Positions 1 to 10,530 of a stretch of 64,000 nt of DNA are shown here, in pieces. The notes under the pieces are model-generated. The model saw only the letters and a list, made by a program, of their open reading frames with translations, was not told the DNA's origin and did not search any database. The position numbers and the translations under genes are program-made. This stretch comes from Brachypodium distachyon (Eukaryota; Streptophyta; Magnoliopsida; Poales; Poaceae): positions 61,613,355 to 61,677,354 of the forward strand of contig NC_016131.3 of NCBI RefSeq assembly GCF_000005505.3. The letters run 5' to 3'. Position 1 is the stretch's first letter; every line of letters begins with the position of its first letter.

Positions 1-486
1 CACGTACTATAATTTGATAAAGTACTTGGTCATGTACCTGGATGTACTTAAAATGTGCCGGTACAAAAGTGAGGAGAAAAATGTGGTAGCACATCGCATG
101 CCAAAAAATGTCAGCCTGTCACACGCGAAAAGTCAGAGAGAGAGAGAGAATGAGAAAAAAAAAAGACACAAAAGAGAGAGATAAACAAAGGGAGAAAAGT
201 TATCAGTGGTCACAAGAGAGAGACACAAGCGGTACTACGGTCTCGGCTTTAGTGCATCGCTTGCTTGTTGCTACTGCCTAGCGACCGGCTAGTTCAACTA
301 GCTTCCTTTCTTCCTTAGCCTCCAAAGTCCCATTCCATACTTCTCTCATATGCCCGGCGGCCCTGAAGTGCCCCTTGACGGGCCAGCCACAGCCCGGAAT
401 CCCACCGGGACGGCCCGACCCGTTTAAGCCAGACGGGGCCTGTCAATTGTCCTGGCCCATTGCAGCCCAGCAAGGAGAAAAAAAGA
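1..486. other. Intergenic, repeat-rich start of window
   Basis: No gene is supported here. The first 80 bases are rich in GTAC/GTACTT words like the stretch at 33.4-33.9 kb. A GA-rich simple-sequence tract lies at about 130-215. A GC-rich patch at 350-475 with repeated GGCCC/CCCGG words resembles grass hAT-type repeats but shows no usable ends. Confidence 0.5.
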
Positions 487-737
487 GAGTAAATTACAAA
501 AACCACCACATTAGGGGTTAGGGTTTCACATTGGTACCGGTCTACGTTTTTTTTTTACTAAAAACCATCGAATTGCACTAAGCGTCCAGTTGCTAGTGAA
601 TAACCTAGAAACTGACAGGACCGGTCTGGTGGCAACCGAACGATTAAGGAAATCCGGTGGTATTTAGTAAAAAAAAACGTAGACTGGTACCGAAGTGAAA
701 TCCTAACCTCTAATCTGATGGTTTTTTTAATTTACTC
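487..737. repeat. Fold-back miniature element, GAGTAAATT ends
   Basis: The two ends form an inverted repeat of about 60 bp. The left arm runs GAGTAAATTA...GGTACCGGTCTACG and the right arm read backwards gives GAGTAAATTA...GGTACCAGTCTACG. The centre is unrelated single-copy sequence. It shares the GAGTAAA terminus with the elements at 39639-40060 and 48904-49356. The flanks are A-rich, so a target duplication cannot be called. The superfamily is unresolved. Confidence 0.6.
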
Positions 738-849
738 TAGAAAAAAAAAGCTAACTAGATCGAGCCCGACAAGGAGAAAAATTGAAAAAATAAGTACTGT
801 ACTAACAAGGGGTTCAGCCCAGCAAGAAGTTGAATAGGCTTACGTGCAT

Positions 850-858
850 ATATAACAA
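850..858. other. Target site duplication of the MULE, left copy
   Basis: ATATAACAA directly precedes the left terminal inverted repeat. The identical 9 bases follow the right end at 6959-6967. Confidence 0.85.
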
Positions 859-1109
859 GGGTCTGTCTATACTGCAGGCGCCTGATTTTGGATACCAAAT
901 AGGCGCCTAGTTTTGAGCAAAAAACAGTCACCTGGTTTTGGACAAAAAACCAGGCGCCTGAAAAAACTTGTCAAAGTAGTCACCTGCTGGTTTCAGGCAA
1001 AATCAGGCACATAAAGAATCAAAAGACAGCCAGAGAAACAATTTCTGATCGACACATAACCGGTTTTTTGCTCTTTGGATAATTTCACACTATGACTACT
1101 CAGAAACAT

Positions 1110-3180
1110 AATTCAGACAAACAAAACCCCAGAAAAGCTTCCATCCTCTTTACAACAGCCAAGAATCGACAAAAAAAGGGGACGCCAAATTACAGGTTTG
1201 CAAATTCAAGTCAAAGACAAAATGCAATTGCGTGTCATATTACAAACGATTGCACATGGTGAACTAGGTGCAATTGAGTACAAAGAGCAACATTAACAAA
1301 AATTTGTGTTGATTAAAGCATGCATAAGTGCACTTTGTAATGAACTAAATAATACCATTGATAAGTCTGGACAAGAACAAAAGAATGTGGAGCAGATTGA
1401 GTACCTGATGGCGCAACCAAAATCTGTAAGGAAAAGCTGCAAAAATCTGGGGATGCAATGCAAGGAAGGGACAACTGCTAATGTGTGGTTATTTGCAGAC
1501 TGCGCAAAATTAAACTATATGCAATGGACCATGTTGAAACCAAAAAATGTTTAGAAAAAGCTTACATAGGAGGGAAAAAAGAAGTGTACCTGTCCATTGG
1601 TTATTGAAGTGGGCCTCTAGCTTCCCTTTCCAAAAATTTAGACAACATAACAAGATCCACCTAACCATCCTACAGATACTGTCCCCCTGCATGCCAGGTA
1701 AAAACAATAGTATGCTAGCTGAGTGACAAATTCCATGGAATGAAATAAAAGATGCCTTGATCTTCAGAATTTGCAATTTGAACATAGGACAAATTCAGAA
1801 GAAGAAAAAAAATAGAAAAGCTTCCTTCCTTTGTGCAACAACAAAAAATCGACAAAAAAACTGGGCGCCAAAGTACATGCTTGCAATTCCAGTCAAGGGC
1901 AAATGCGATTGCGCATGCATAGTGGACTATTAAAAAAAATCCAGAAAAGGGCAAGCATTGTGATAATTAAAAATCTGGAAAATTTCACGTTGTGCCTGTC
2001 ATAAAACAGTAGACAAACAAATGCAAAGTGCATCTCATAAAGACATCGAAGGAGGCAGCTGAGATACAATTAGCGTGCAATAAGAAATACTGGAGAGCAA
2101 TTCTAGTATCAAAAACAAAATTGGCAAAAAGCTGAGATGCAATTCAAGAAGGACGCAGATGCAATTGCATCTGATCACATACCAGATTGCGCAAAGTGGA
2201 CTACATGCAATTGCGATGCAACTCAAGAAGGAAAAACTCATATGAAAAATACAGATTTGCCACATAGTGCTTGAGAAAATACTCTAGTGCAATTCCTGTG
2301 TCTCACGAATGCAATTGCAACTCCTATGAAACCTGATTGCGCATAGTTAGCTACATGCAATTGAGATACATACAAAAGGTGTCAGATTTTGGTTCATTAC
2401 GCCTATGATCCACATTAGAGTAAGTACACAAAGTAGGGACAAAAAGAGACAGATTCAGCGTCTGGGCGTACAGTTGGACAGAAATCAGAATCGACACAAA
2501 AGTGCTTGAGAAAAAATAATACTCTTGTGCAATTCCAATGTCACACAAAATGCGATTGCAACTCATATGAAACACGATTACGCGCAGCAAGCTAGATGCA
2601 ATTGAGATACATACAAAGTGGTTGATTTTGGTTCATTGCGCCTATGATCCACGGTAGAGTAAGCACACAAAGTTGGGACAAAAAGAGACATATTCAGCCT
2701 CTTTTCTTAGAGCTGGGCAAAAATCAGAATCGACACATAAACCTTGACAATTACTCTTGTGCAATCAGAATAATGAATAAATGCGATTGCAATCCATAAG
2801 AAGCCCGATTTCCGCATAGTAAGCTACATGTAGTTGACATGAGTAAAAAGTTAAGGATGAAAGCCACTAGTGGACAATCCCAGTGACAATCAAAAGCAAT
2901 TGCAATTCATAAACGCATCCGATTGTACATGGTAAGCTAGATGGAATTAAATAAGATAACAAGAAGGGCCAAAAATCTAGCTCATGCAAATATGGGAAGG
3001 TGCACTTTGTATCTATGATCTAAAAGCGGAAATCGCAATCACCGGATAAGGGCCAAAAAATAATTGGATACACAAATACAGAAAGCATAACAAAAGCAGG
3101 GCAAAAAAGAAGTGTACCTGTTCATTAATGCTGATTCAATTGGGGCTCTAGCTTCCCTTGCCAAAAATTTTAGACAACTA
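1110..3180. repeat. Degenerate internal repeats of the MULE
   Basis: Several blocks occur two or three times. A unit of about 240 bp, recognisable by GGTTCATTACGCCTATGATC and CAATTGAGATACATACAAA, is present around 2270-2400, 2400-2640 and 2640-2860. A block around 1125-1240 (AGAAAAGCTTCCATCC, AATCGACAAAAAAA) returns at 1815-1920. An exon-like block with a splice donor on the minus strand at 1576-1645 returns at 3105-3180. The sequence is dominated by the words CAATTGC/CGATTGC. Copies differ by perhaps 15-25%, so these are old duplications. Confidence 0.65.
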
Positions 3181-3507
3181 GCAGGAAAGTTAATATGAAC
3201 ATGCTCCGCCGACAACTCCCGTACCAGCAGCCACCAAATTGTAAAGAACAAAACTCAATAGAGATGGTAACAGCAAAATAAATCATTACACAACCATTAA
3301 AGTCCCGGTGCTTTCACAGCGGCATATCTCTAAGAACGGGGTTCTAACACAACTAAGGGTGCAACTAACACAAACCATTAGAGTATTTTGGTTTCAAAAG
3401 CAAACTCCTTACATAATAAGCTAGATAGCACATGATTTCATCCATGTGAGGTTACTTCATAACAAGATGCTCATGGCTTCTTAACACAAACTACTAGGCG
3501 AGACATT

Positions 3508-5181
3508 TGTTAGGTTTGTTGCATAGGAAACAAAAATTTCCTACGAGAAGTGCGGAAGAAAACCCAAGAATATATATACTAGATGTATGTAACGAGAGGG
3601 ATCATGAACACCATACCCTCGTAGACCGCTAAGCGTTACGATCACGAGATCGTTGTTGGTGTAGTGGAACTTTCAATGAGATCAATCTCAGTGCCGAACG
3701 GACAGCACCTCCTTGGTATCCACACGTTCAGCTTCACGTTGTCTCCTCCTTCCTCGATCCAGCAAGCGAGAGGGAGAGGTAGACGAGATCCCGGCAGCAC
3801 GACGGCGTGGTGACTATGGTGAATATTCTCACGGGCAGGGCTACGCCGTGCGCGTGAGAAGAGGAGGAGAGGAGGGCTCAGGGGAGAGAGATCCAACTGA
3901 AAGCTTGGGGTTATCTCTCTCCCTTGCCCCCCCTTCTATTTATATAGGGGTAGAGGAGGCGTGGCCGGCCAGGACTCTCCGGCGGCCAGGACTCTCCCGC
4001 GGCCAGGACTCTCCTCCTGGCCGCATGGGCCCTGTGGGCTAGCCCCTCGGCCCATTAAGGCCAGGGTGCTCCCTCACAGGCCCATTTAGCCCAGGGATAG
4101 GTGGGCCTCAAGGTGGAAGGATCCCTCCAGAACCTTCTAGAAGCTTCCCGGTCAAAACCGGGAAATATTCCAAACTTTCCAGAACCCTGAAAACAACTTT
4201 CCATATATAAATCTTTATCTCCAGAACATTCCGGAGCTCCTCGTTGCGTCTAGAATCCCATCCAAGACTCCGAATCATAATTCGATATCATCATCATTTA
4301 TCTCATCTAACCCAAGCAACATGAAACGTTAAGTGTGTGACCCTACGGGTTCGAGAACATGTGGACATGATCAAATATCAATAACCAATAGCGGGACCTG
4401 GATGTCCATAATAGTTCCCACATATTCCACGAAGATCTCATCGGTTGAACCACTATGTCGAGGATTCAATTAATCCAGTATCCAATTCTCTTTGTCTCGC
4501 GATATATTACTTGCCCGAGATTTGATCGTCGGTATCGCCATACCTAGTTTAATCTCGTTACCGGCAAGTTCTCTTTACTCGTTCCGTAATATAATACCCC
4601 CGCAACTAAACACATTAGTCGCATGCTTGCAAGCTCATTAGGATGTTATATTACCGAGAGGGCCCAAAGATATCTCTCCGTCACAAGGAGTGACAAATCC
4701 CAGTCTTGATCCATACAACCCAACAAGCACCTTCTGGGATACCTGAAAAACACCTTTATGATCACCCAGTTACGAGATGACGGTTGATGCCCACAAAGTA
4801 TTCTTCCGGTACTAGGGAGTGGCATGATCTCATGGTCTAAAGAAATAATACTTGACATAATAAAACATAAGCAACTTAAACTTAAGTGACACGATCAAAA
4901 GCTATGTTTAGGTTTGGGTCTGTCCATCACATCATTCTCCTAATGATATGATCTCGTTATTAAATGACAACACATGTCTATGGTTAGGAAACCTTAACCA
5001 TCTTTAATCAACGAGCTAATCTAGTAGAGGCGTATTAGGGACACGGTATTTGTTTATTTATCCACACATGTATTTGAGTTTCCAATCAATACAATTATAG
5101 CATGGGCAATAAACATTTATCAAGAACAATGAAATATGATAATAACAAATTTATTATTGCCTCTAGGGCATATTTCCAACA
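3508..5181 (-). mobile_element. Solo LTR of a BARE/Angela-type Copia retrotransposon
   Basis: Read on the minus strand the unit begins TGTTGGAAATATGCCCTAGA, which I recognise as the start of Pooideae BARE/Angela/WIS LTRs, and ends CAACAAACCTAACA. It is flanked by a perfect 5-bp duplication, ACATT, at 3503-3507 and 5182-5186, as expected for LTR integration. No internal domain or second LTR is present, so it arose by recombination between two LTRs. It contains the LTR's TATATAAATAG-like promoter region (about 3940-3950, minus). It lies inside the MULE, so it is younger than the MULE insertion. Confidence 0.92.
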
Positions 5182-5189
5182 ACATTTCC

Positions 5190-5435
5190 TTGAAGATAAG
5201 GACAGAAATGTGATTCTTTTCCTTCAGACCAGCATTAACCACAAAATTTTTCCACATGGTTGAGCCTACTATTGTCAGGCATTCGTCAGAATCAATACGA
5301 AACTTCATTTCAGTTGCAACCTCGGGCTCTCCTTTGTTAGGTGTCCTAAGCCCGTTTGATATTGGTTCAGGGAATAATTAGAATTATATTCAGAACTGGA
5401 ACCATCATCATCAGCGCCAGCTTCGATATTAGACA
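5190..5435 (-). pseudogene. Exon-like fragment inside the MULE, possibly captured
   Basis: On the minus strand an ATG at about 5435 opens a reading frame starting MSNIEAGADDDGSSSEYNS. It then shifts frame relative to a second stretch with MKFRIDSDECLTIVGS and WKNFVVNAGLKEK. The second stretch faintly recalls a B3-type DNA-binding fold (basic strand, then 'NAGLKE'), but that is only an impression. The frame break and position inside a transposon suggest a captured or decayed exon. Confidence 0.35.
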
Positions 5436-6329
5436 TGATGCGCTTCAATTTTTTTTTTCAGAAAACAAGTTAGGGTTACAAGCTAACAATGAAAAGATTA
5501 TACTGTGTTGTGAGCAAAAATAAAATAAACACATAGTTTGCACCTGAAAAAGATCCTATAACCAAACATCAACCAAAATGAGCAAAAAACAGTTAACTTG
5601 CTTGAATTTAGTACGCTAGAGCTAATCACAAAATTCAGCAATCAACAAACAAAACAAGCACAAACTATTCTGATATGTCACACGCTCACAATGTGACATG
5701 TAGATATCACATTGACACATATTATTTCAGAGAACAAGTTAACAGAGCTAACAATGAAAAGCTTACCCAAAACTTATACTCTGTTGTGGGCAAAACCAAA
5801 ATATACACATGGCCTGCAACTGAAAAAGGGTATTAGTTGCTGATATGTCACATAATAAAAAATAGGTAGCAAAATCAGCTCATATATCACACTACCAGCT
5901 GATATGTCACAAAATCACATTGAAACATATTACTCACGTTTACAATTACTAGCTAACCAATTAACATATAAAATATAAACATGCATTCCAGGTTAAAAGT
6001 GAAGTGCATATCAATGTACAGATAGATTGGTCGCATTAGCACGAAAATGTAGATCACATAACCATTGGCTAATGAGATGATGACAAATGTATGAGCCTCA
6101 GCAGCCCCTAAGAGGCAATGAGAACAACCATAATACAGATTGGTGCTTCAGTTGTGTGATACCACGTGTAGTGATCTTGGCATTTCAAATGGCATCAGTT
6201 AAAAATATGAAGCATGAATCATCATAAAGCCAGCAACAGCAATGCCAAATCCAGCTCCCTAAATAGTTCTAAAATTCAGACCGGAGGAAACCTTGAAATA
6301 GAGCACATGCAGATCCAAAAAACAACTAG

Positions 6330-6800
6330 ATGAACGCTGATGAAGCCACTAAAGAACAACCAACCCATGTGGGCACAGATCCACTAACAAGCATGCATAG
6401 TTTCCCTCACACAGGCACAATCTCAACAGCCGCCCACGCATGGCCTCACCCGCCGACGAGCAAACCTAAAACATCCGGTACGCAATGGACTGCCTCCCAC
6501 GAACACCAACAGCGAACCCAAAAATGGCCCAGCATCAAAATACCCAACAAGCAGCGGATTAAAAACAGCACAAGGCGGTACGAACTAACAGCGCACACAT
6601 ACCAGAGCTCGCCGCCGCCGAGGACAGATCCAACCACACCGGCCCCCTCCGCTGTTTCTCAAGGGTGAGGACAAAAATCAGAGCGCTGAGCTATGTGGAG
6701 AGGAACATAGCTCTGTTAGAAAGGGTGAATACGAACTTGATGCTCACCGAACAGCAGTGGCGCGGCCGAAGCTTCCGTGAGGAAGAAGAGATGAGAGGAT
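6330..6800 (-). other. Gene-leader-like block at the right end of the MULE
   Basis: A GC-richer segment reads on the minus strand like the 5' untranslated exon of a plant gene. It ends at a good splice donor (GCTCTG|GTATGTGTG) near 6600. With the exon scraps further left it suggests a minus-strand transcription unit inside the element. No protein can be named. Confidence 0.3.
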
Positions 6801-7065
6801 TTTAAATTAGCAAAAAAATAATTCGTCGGGCGGGCAACAAAAGGCAAAAGGCTAAAAAACTGAAGGAGCTCATCACGCGAATCTCAAAGAGAGATCGTGC
6901 GGCCACACAGTCGTCTAGTTTAAAAAAAAAACCAGGCGCCTGGTGTATAGCAAATCCGATATAACAAACCCCCATTTCGCTCAAAAAAAATAAAAAACCC
7001 CGTTAGATTAGGGTTTCATCGCAATATCCCACCGCCGCGCCGCACCTCTTCGCTCCCCTCCGCTC

Positions 7066-7164
7066 ATGGCGACCGAGGAAGTTGAGTATGCTGCTGCATC
7101 CCACGCCAAGATCAGACGCCTGATTGGGTGGCCTAAGCGCCCTTTGAGATTGGACTCGAAAAGG
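7066..7164 (+). pseudogene. Isolated first exon of an unrecognised gene
   Basis: A leader-like sequence with TTAGGGTTTCATC is followed by an ATG opening 33 codons (MATEEVEYAAASHAK..., ending LRLDSKR). These end exactly at a consensus donor, AAAAGG|GTAAGA. The frame stays open past the donor to 7446 with low-complexity sequence. No downstream exon was found before the plastid insertion at 7.8 kb, and the MULE sits about 100 bp upstream where the promoter should be. It may be a gene broken by both insertions. I do not recognise the protein. Confidence 0.4.
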
Positions 7165-7169
7165 GTAAG

Positions 7170-7405
7170 ATACCGGAAAGGGACTTCGGCCCGAAGGGAG
7201 AGCCCGGTTCAGAAACAGACAAGACAGCTTCGGCCCGCTAGGGAGCGCTTGCTTTCTGGTTCGGGAACAGACAGTTCCGTCCCGAAGGGCGAGCCCTGTT
7301 CGGAAACAATCACATGGGCTCGGGTAGGTGTAAAGAAAAAGATGGGCCCCAAGATTGGGGATGGGGTTGACTTCGGCCCGAAGGGAGAGCCCGGGTTCGG
7401 GCATG
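7170..7405 (+). repeat. Three copies of a CCCGAAGGG-containing word
   Basis: The motif CCCGAAGGGAGAGCCCGGTT or a close variant occurs near 7185, 7290 and 7376, each time next to a TTCGG. The part CTTCGGCCCGAAG is itself palindromic. Spacing is about 90-110 bp. Confidence 0.55.
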
Positions 7406-7762
7406 GGTTCGGATTGGTGGGAAAAACAGGCAGCGGATTAGCTTGACGAGATGGAGCCGGAGTTGCAACCGGACACGATTCAAGGGGATACGGTTTGATT
7501 GAGAAACGGTTTTTTCGCTATACTAGCACGTCCAGAATCGTGAGTCAAGGGGTCTTGACGATAGATTGTACGTTTGATGTGTTAAACGGTTGTTTAAACA
7601 GGGGTTTATTAGTCAATGCGTGCGGGTGGGTGTGTGTGCGCGTCATGCGCACACGCGTAACGGGTGCGAGCTATAACCGCACGCATACACACAGGCATGT
7701 GCACTCGAGCTATAACCGCACGCATGCATACCCGCGTATGTGCTTGCGTGCATATGCGCATG

Positions 7763-7797
7763 ATAATAGCTAGTCCATATTATGGACTAGCTATTAT
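7763..7797. repeat. 35-bp near-perfect palindrome
   Basis: The left arm ATAATAGCTAGTCCATA and its exact reverse complement flank a single central T. Purine-pyrimidine alternation (GTGTGTGCGCG..., CGCACGCAT...) precedes it from 7620. It lies about 20 bp from the start of the plastid insertion. Confidence 0.8.
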
Positions 7798-8129
7798 TCC
7801 TGCATGCGTGGAAAGAAGGGATTTTTACATCTAATAAACACGTATAGATACTAACATAGTAAACGATTAACCATAGAATCCATAGTATAACATAGTATAA
7901 CATAGGTTCTTTATTCTTTTTTAGAATGAAATTAGGAAGGATTATGAAATAAAAAATTAATAATTTTTTTAGAATTATTGTGAATCCATTCTAATTGAAT
8001 CTTGAGTAATCAAATCCTTCAATTCAAAGTACTTGAGATCTTTTAAAAAGTGGATTAATTGGACGAGGACAAAGAGAGAGTCCCATTCTACATGTCAATA
8101 CTGACAACAATGAAATTTCGAGTAAAAGG

Positions 8130-8179
8130 AAAATCCGTCGACTTTATAAGTTGTGAGGGTTCAAGTCCCTCTATCCCCA
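8130..8179 (+). tRNA. trnL: trnL-UAA 3' exon, plastid-derived, incomplete
   Basis: This is the 50-nt second exon: it starts AAAATCCGTCGACTTTATAA and ends TTCAAGTCCCTCTATCCCCA. The first exon and most of the intron are not here, so no functional tRNA can be made. TTGTGAGGG replaces the usual TCGTGAGGG of the plastid gene. Confidence 0.85.
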
Positions 8180-8511
8180 AATCCTTTTTATTCCCCAACT
8201 ATCCTCTTTTATTCCCTAACTTTTATCCTCTTTTTTTCTTTTTATCAATGGGTTTAAGATTCATTAGCTTTCTCATTCTACTCTTTCACAAAGGAGTGCG
8301 AAGAGAACTCAATGGATCTTATCCTATTCATCGAATAGATTTCTTTTTTATTAGAGTATCCGCAAGGACTCTCGGTTATTAACTCTATGTTTAAGGACTC
8401 TCGGTTATTAACTCTATTTTCAATTTGGAATTTGAAATAGTTTAATTGATTTCTGAGTCCCTTTAATTGACATAGATACAAATACTCTACTAGGATGATG
8501 CACAAGAAAAG

Positions 8512-8516
8512 GTCAG

Positions 8517-8553
<37 letters not shown>

Positions 8554-8584
8554 CGTGTCACCGGTTCAAATCTGGTTCCTGGCA
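8512..8584 (+). tRNA. trnF: tRNA-Phe (GAA), plastid-derived copy
   Basis: A complete 73-nt tRNA starts GTCAGGATAGCTCAGTTGGT and ends CTGGTTCCTGGCA, with anticodon loop CTGAAAA (GAA). The acceptor stem GTCAGGA/TCCTGGC pairs with one T-G wobble. The T arm ACCGG/CTGGT carries a G-T pair where grass plastids have A-T. The fold is intact, but expression from this nuclear site is unknown. Confidence 0.88.
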
Positions 8585-8590
8585 GAGAAA

Positions 8591-10256
8591 AAAAAGATCG
8601 ACCGAATAGGTTTTGATAAAAATGCCTCAAGATGGATTAGGATACAGTTGTTTTAGCTTGCCAAAACATTTTAGAATTTGGAACGGAGGCCGTAGCTATT
8701 AATTGTGCACTGAACTTTCGTTCAAAGAAATTGTGCACTGGACTGTGGTTGGATCAGGAATACATAGAAGCTAGGAGTTCTTGCTGGTTCTCCTATTTTG
8801 TGGTCAACAAGATGGTCCTAGGTTAGGTTCATATCTTACTTCTGAAGACTTAAGTTGGAGGATTCTTTTTCCTTCTTAGTTCTTTGAGATGGAGCACCTC
8901 GGATGTTGTGTCTTTTTTTTTTGTAAATGGAAATTTCATTAACCAACAAAGAGGTTACAATCAAGCTTTACAATCTCAGCAATCTCTTGAGGTCCACAAC
9001 CGACCCAGCGAGCATGTTATGTCTGACTCATGATATTTTGTTGATAAAATTGCCAGTGCTTTCCACTTAATGTTATGCTATAGTTTGGAGTGTTTCAGAC
9101 CTTTGTGTTAGGTTCCTCGTCATTAGTTCTAATGTTTTTCGCAAAAGAAAAAGTTCTAATGTTAACTAAAGGCTTTTCAAGTGCACATTCAAGTAGTTTA
9201 CTACATAGGTAACAGATGGAAATCTGATTCTTTTGTTTACTCTATTATTATGAGTTATGAGATATGCATGTACCATTGTACCATTCACTTGTATTTTGCG
9301 ATTTACTGTGGAGGTAATCTTTTGCTGCAACCTTCTGTAACTAGCAAAGAAGCCATTTTTTAGTTCACTCAGTGTGACTGCTTCTATTGTAGTGGACAGT
9401 AAAGGATCCAAGTTTACCTATCAGCCATAAGTTTCTTTTTCCCCCGCAAAAAATGAAGCCATAAGTTTTTTGGAATTTTTCTGTGAGACATGATTGTACC
9501 GTGGGGAAGCTTAAGATACCGAGCTATGACAATTTCCTGCCACAAAAGATCATTCTCATGTATTTTGAGATGAATAGTATTCATGCTATCTATTTCACTG
9601 TTCCAGGCAAAATGTAAATCAGTACTGTGATGAAATCTTGTTGATAACTGCTAATTTTCTTAAATGTGACTTTTTTAGGTGATATCCTTGTGTGCGCTGT
9701 GTAATGAGATGAAAGAAATATTATTTAGTTTTAACAACCATTTCACTCCATGGTTGGTTGTCTCTGCTTATATTTCATTTCATTTTTTTCATATAGACTA
9801 ATTGGTCCCTGTTCCTGGTGATGGCTACTGACAATTATGAATTATGACTTATCTGTTCATAGTGCCAGTGAGGTAAAATACTGTGATAGTCTTCAAATGC
9901 ACCGCTTTCCAGCGGAAACTGAAGTTTTTCCTTGAATTCACTCGTGCCCGTGGGTACCCGAATCTCACCTGATTGTAGTAATCAGTCATGTTTCTGTAGT
10001 ACTAGCTGCAAGCAATCCTGATTATGATACAGGAAATCTTGTGCCGAAGCTTTGATCTGTAGCATTTACATTGGGCACGCACACACAAGAAAAGAACATC
10101 TGAAAATTCAAGCAACTTGGGAACTGTTATAACCCTCACCAAATCATCTGAACTTCTGAAGTACTAGAATGGGCTCATCGAATTCCTAAAAAAAGGCTCA
10201 TGGAATGTGGGGAAGGCAGCAAGCATCAACCAAATGTCTGGCCTGGCAGGACAGAC
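8591..10256. other. Intergenic, AT-rich, with a truncated LINE tail
   Basis: No gene was recognised. Near 8913-8990 the minus strand carries a typical grass LINE 3' end (GGTTAATGAAATTTCC followed by AAAAAAAA), so a heavily 5'-truncated non-LTR element is likely. The rest has short open frames only, none with a recognisable product. Confidence 0.45.
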
Positions 10257-10530
10257 TATACCTGGGCATGGGTGGCCCGGCCTGAAGCCCGACATCCCGG
10301 GCCGGGATCGAGCCTCACTTTCTTGTCCCAAGCCCGGCCCGAAAGCCCGAAATGACCAAAAACAGGTATTTTTTAGAAAAATAGGTATAAATAATCATTT
10401 ATTTATTCCGAAAATAATTATTTTAATGCTTAAATGGCATATTTTCGGGGTTTCAGGCCGGGCCGGGTTTGGGCTTCAGGTTTGGCCATCGGGCTTTTAT
10501 GAAGCCCGGCCCAGGGTTTGCCCAGGTATA
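10257..10530. mobile_element. hAT-like MITE, 274 bp
   Basis: The ends TATACCTGGGCA and TGCCCAGGTATA are exact reverse complements, and the similarity continues inward as GGCCCGG/CCGGGCC. The flanks GGACAGAC (10249-10256) and GCACAGAC (10531-10538) match in 7 of 8 bases, which fits the 8-bp duplication of hAT elements. The AT-rich centre has no coding capacity. Confidence 0.72.

Larger units (their letters stand above)
859..6958. mobile_element. Mutator-like element (MULE), 6.1 kb, with 9-bp target duplication
   Basis: The element is flanked by a perfect 9-bp direct repeat, ATATAACAA, at 850-858 and 6959-6967. Its ends align without gaps as an imperfect terminal inverted repeat: left GGGTCTGTCTATACTGCAGG, right read backwards CGGATTTGCTATACACCAGG, both running on through GCGCCTG. 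A 9-bp duplication is the mark of the Mutator superfamily. The interior holds degenerate repeats (1.1-3.2 kb), a nested solo LTR, exon-like scraps on the minus strand (for example 3110-3180 and 5190-5435) and a GC-rich leader-like block at 6330-6790. No transposase could be recognised, so the element is probably non-autonomous and may carry captured gene pieces. Without the LTR and its duplication it would be about 4.4 kb. Confidence 0.85.
7818..8590 (+). mobile_element. Nuclear insertion of plastid DNA (NUPT): trnL intron to trnF
   Basis: The order is the end of the trnL-UAA group I intron, the trnL 3' exon, the trnL-trnF spacer and the whole trnF-GAA gene, exactly as in grass plastomes. Several substitutions relative to the plastid sequence I remember (for example in the trnL 3' exon and the trnF T arm) and its plant-nuclear surroundings show it is a transferred copy. 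The left border is judged only by where plastid-like sequence starts. No target duplication was seen. Confidence 0.85.

Noticed and set aside
2270..2860. CRISPR-like array
   Set aside because: The repeats are about 240 bp, diverged, without spacers of uniform length, and lie in a plant transposon.
8512..8584. Functional nuclear tRNA-Phe gene
   Set aside because: Sequence and neighbours are plastid; presence in a plastid-DNA insertion gives no evidence of nuclear transcription.
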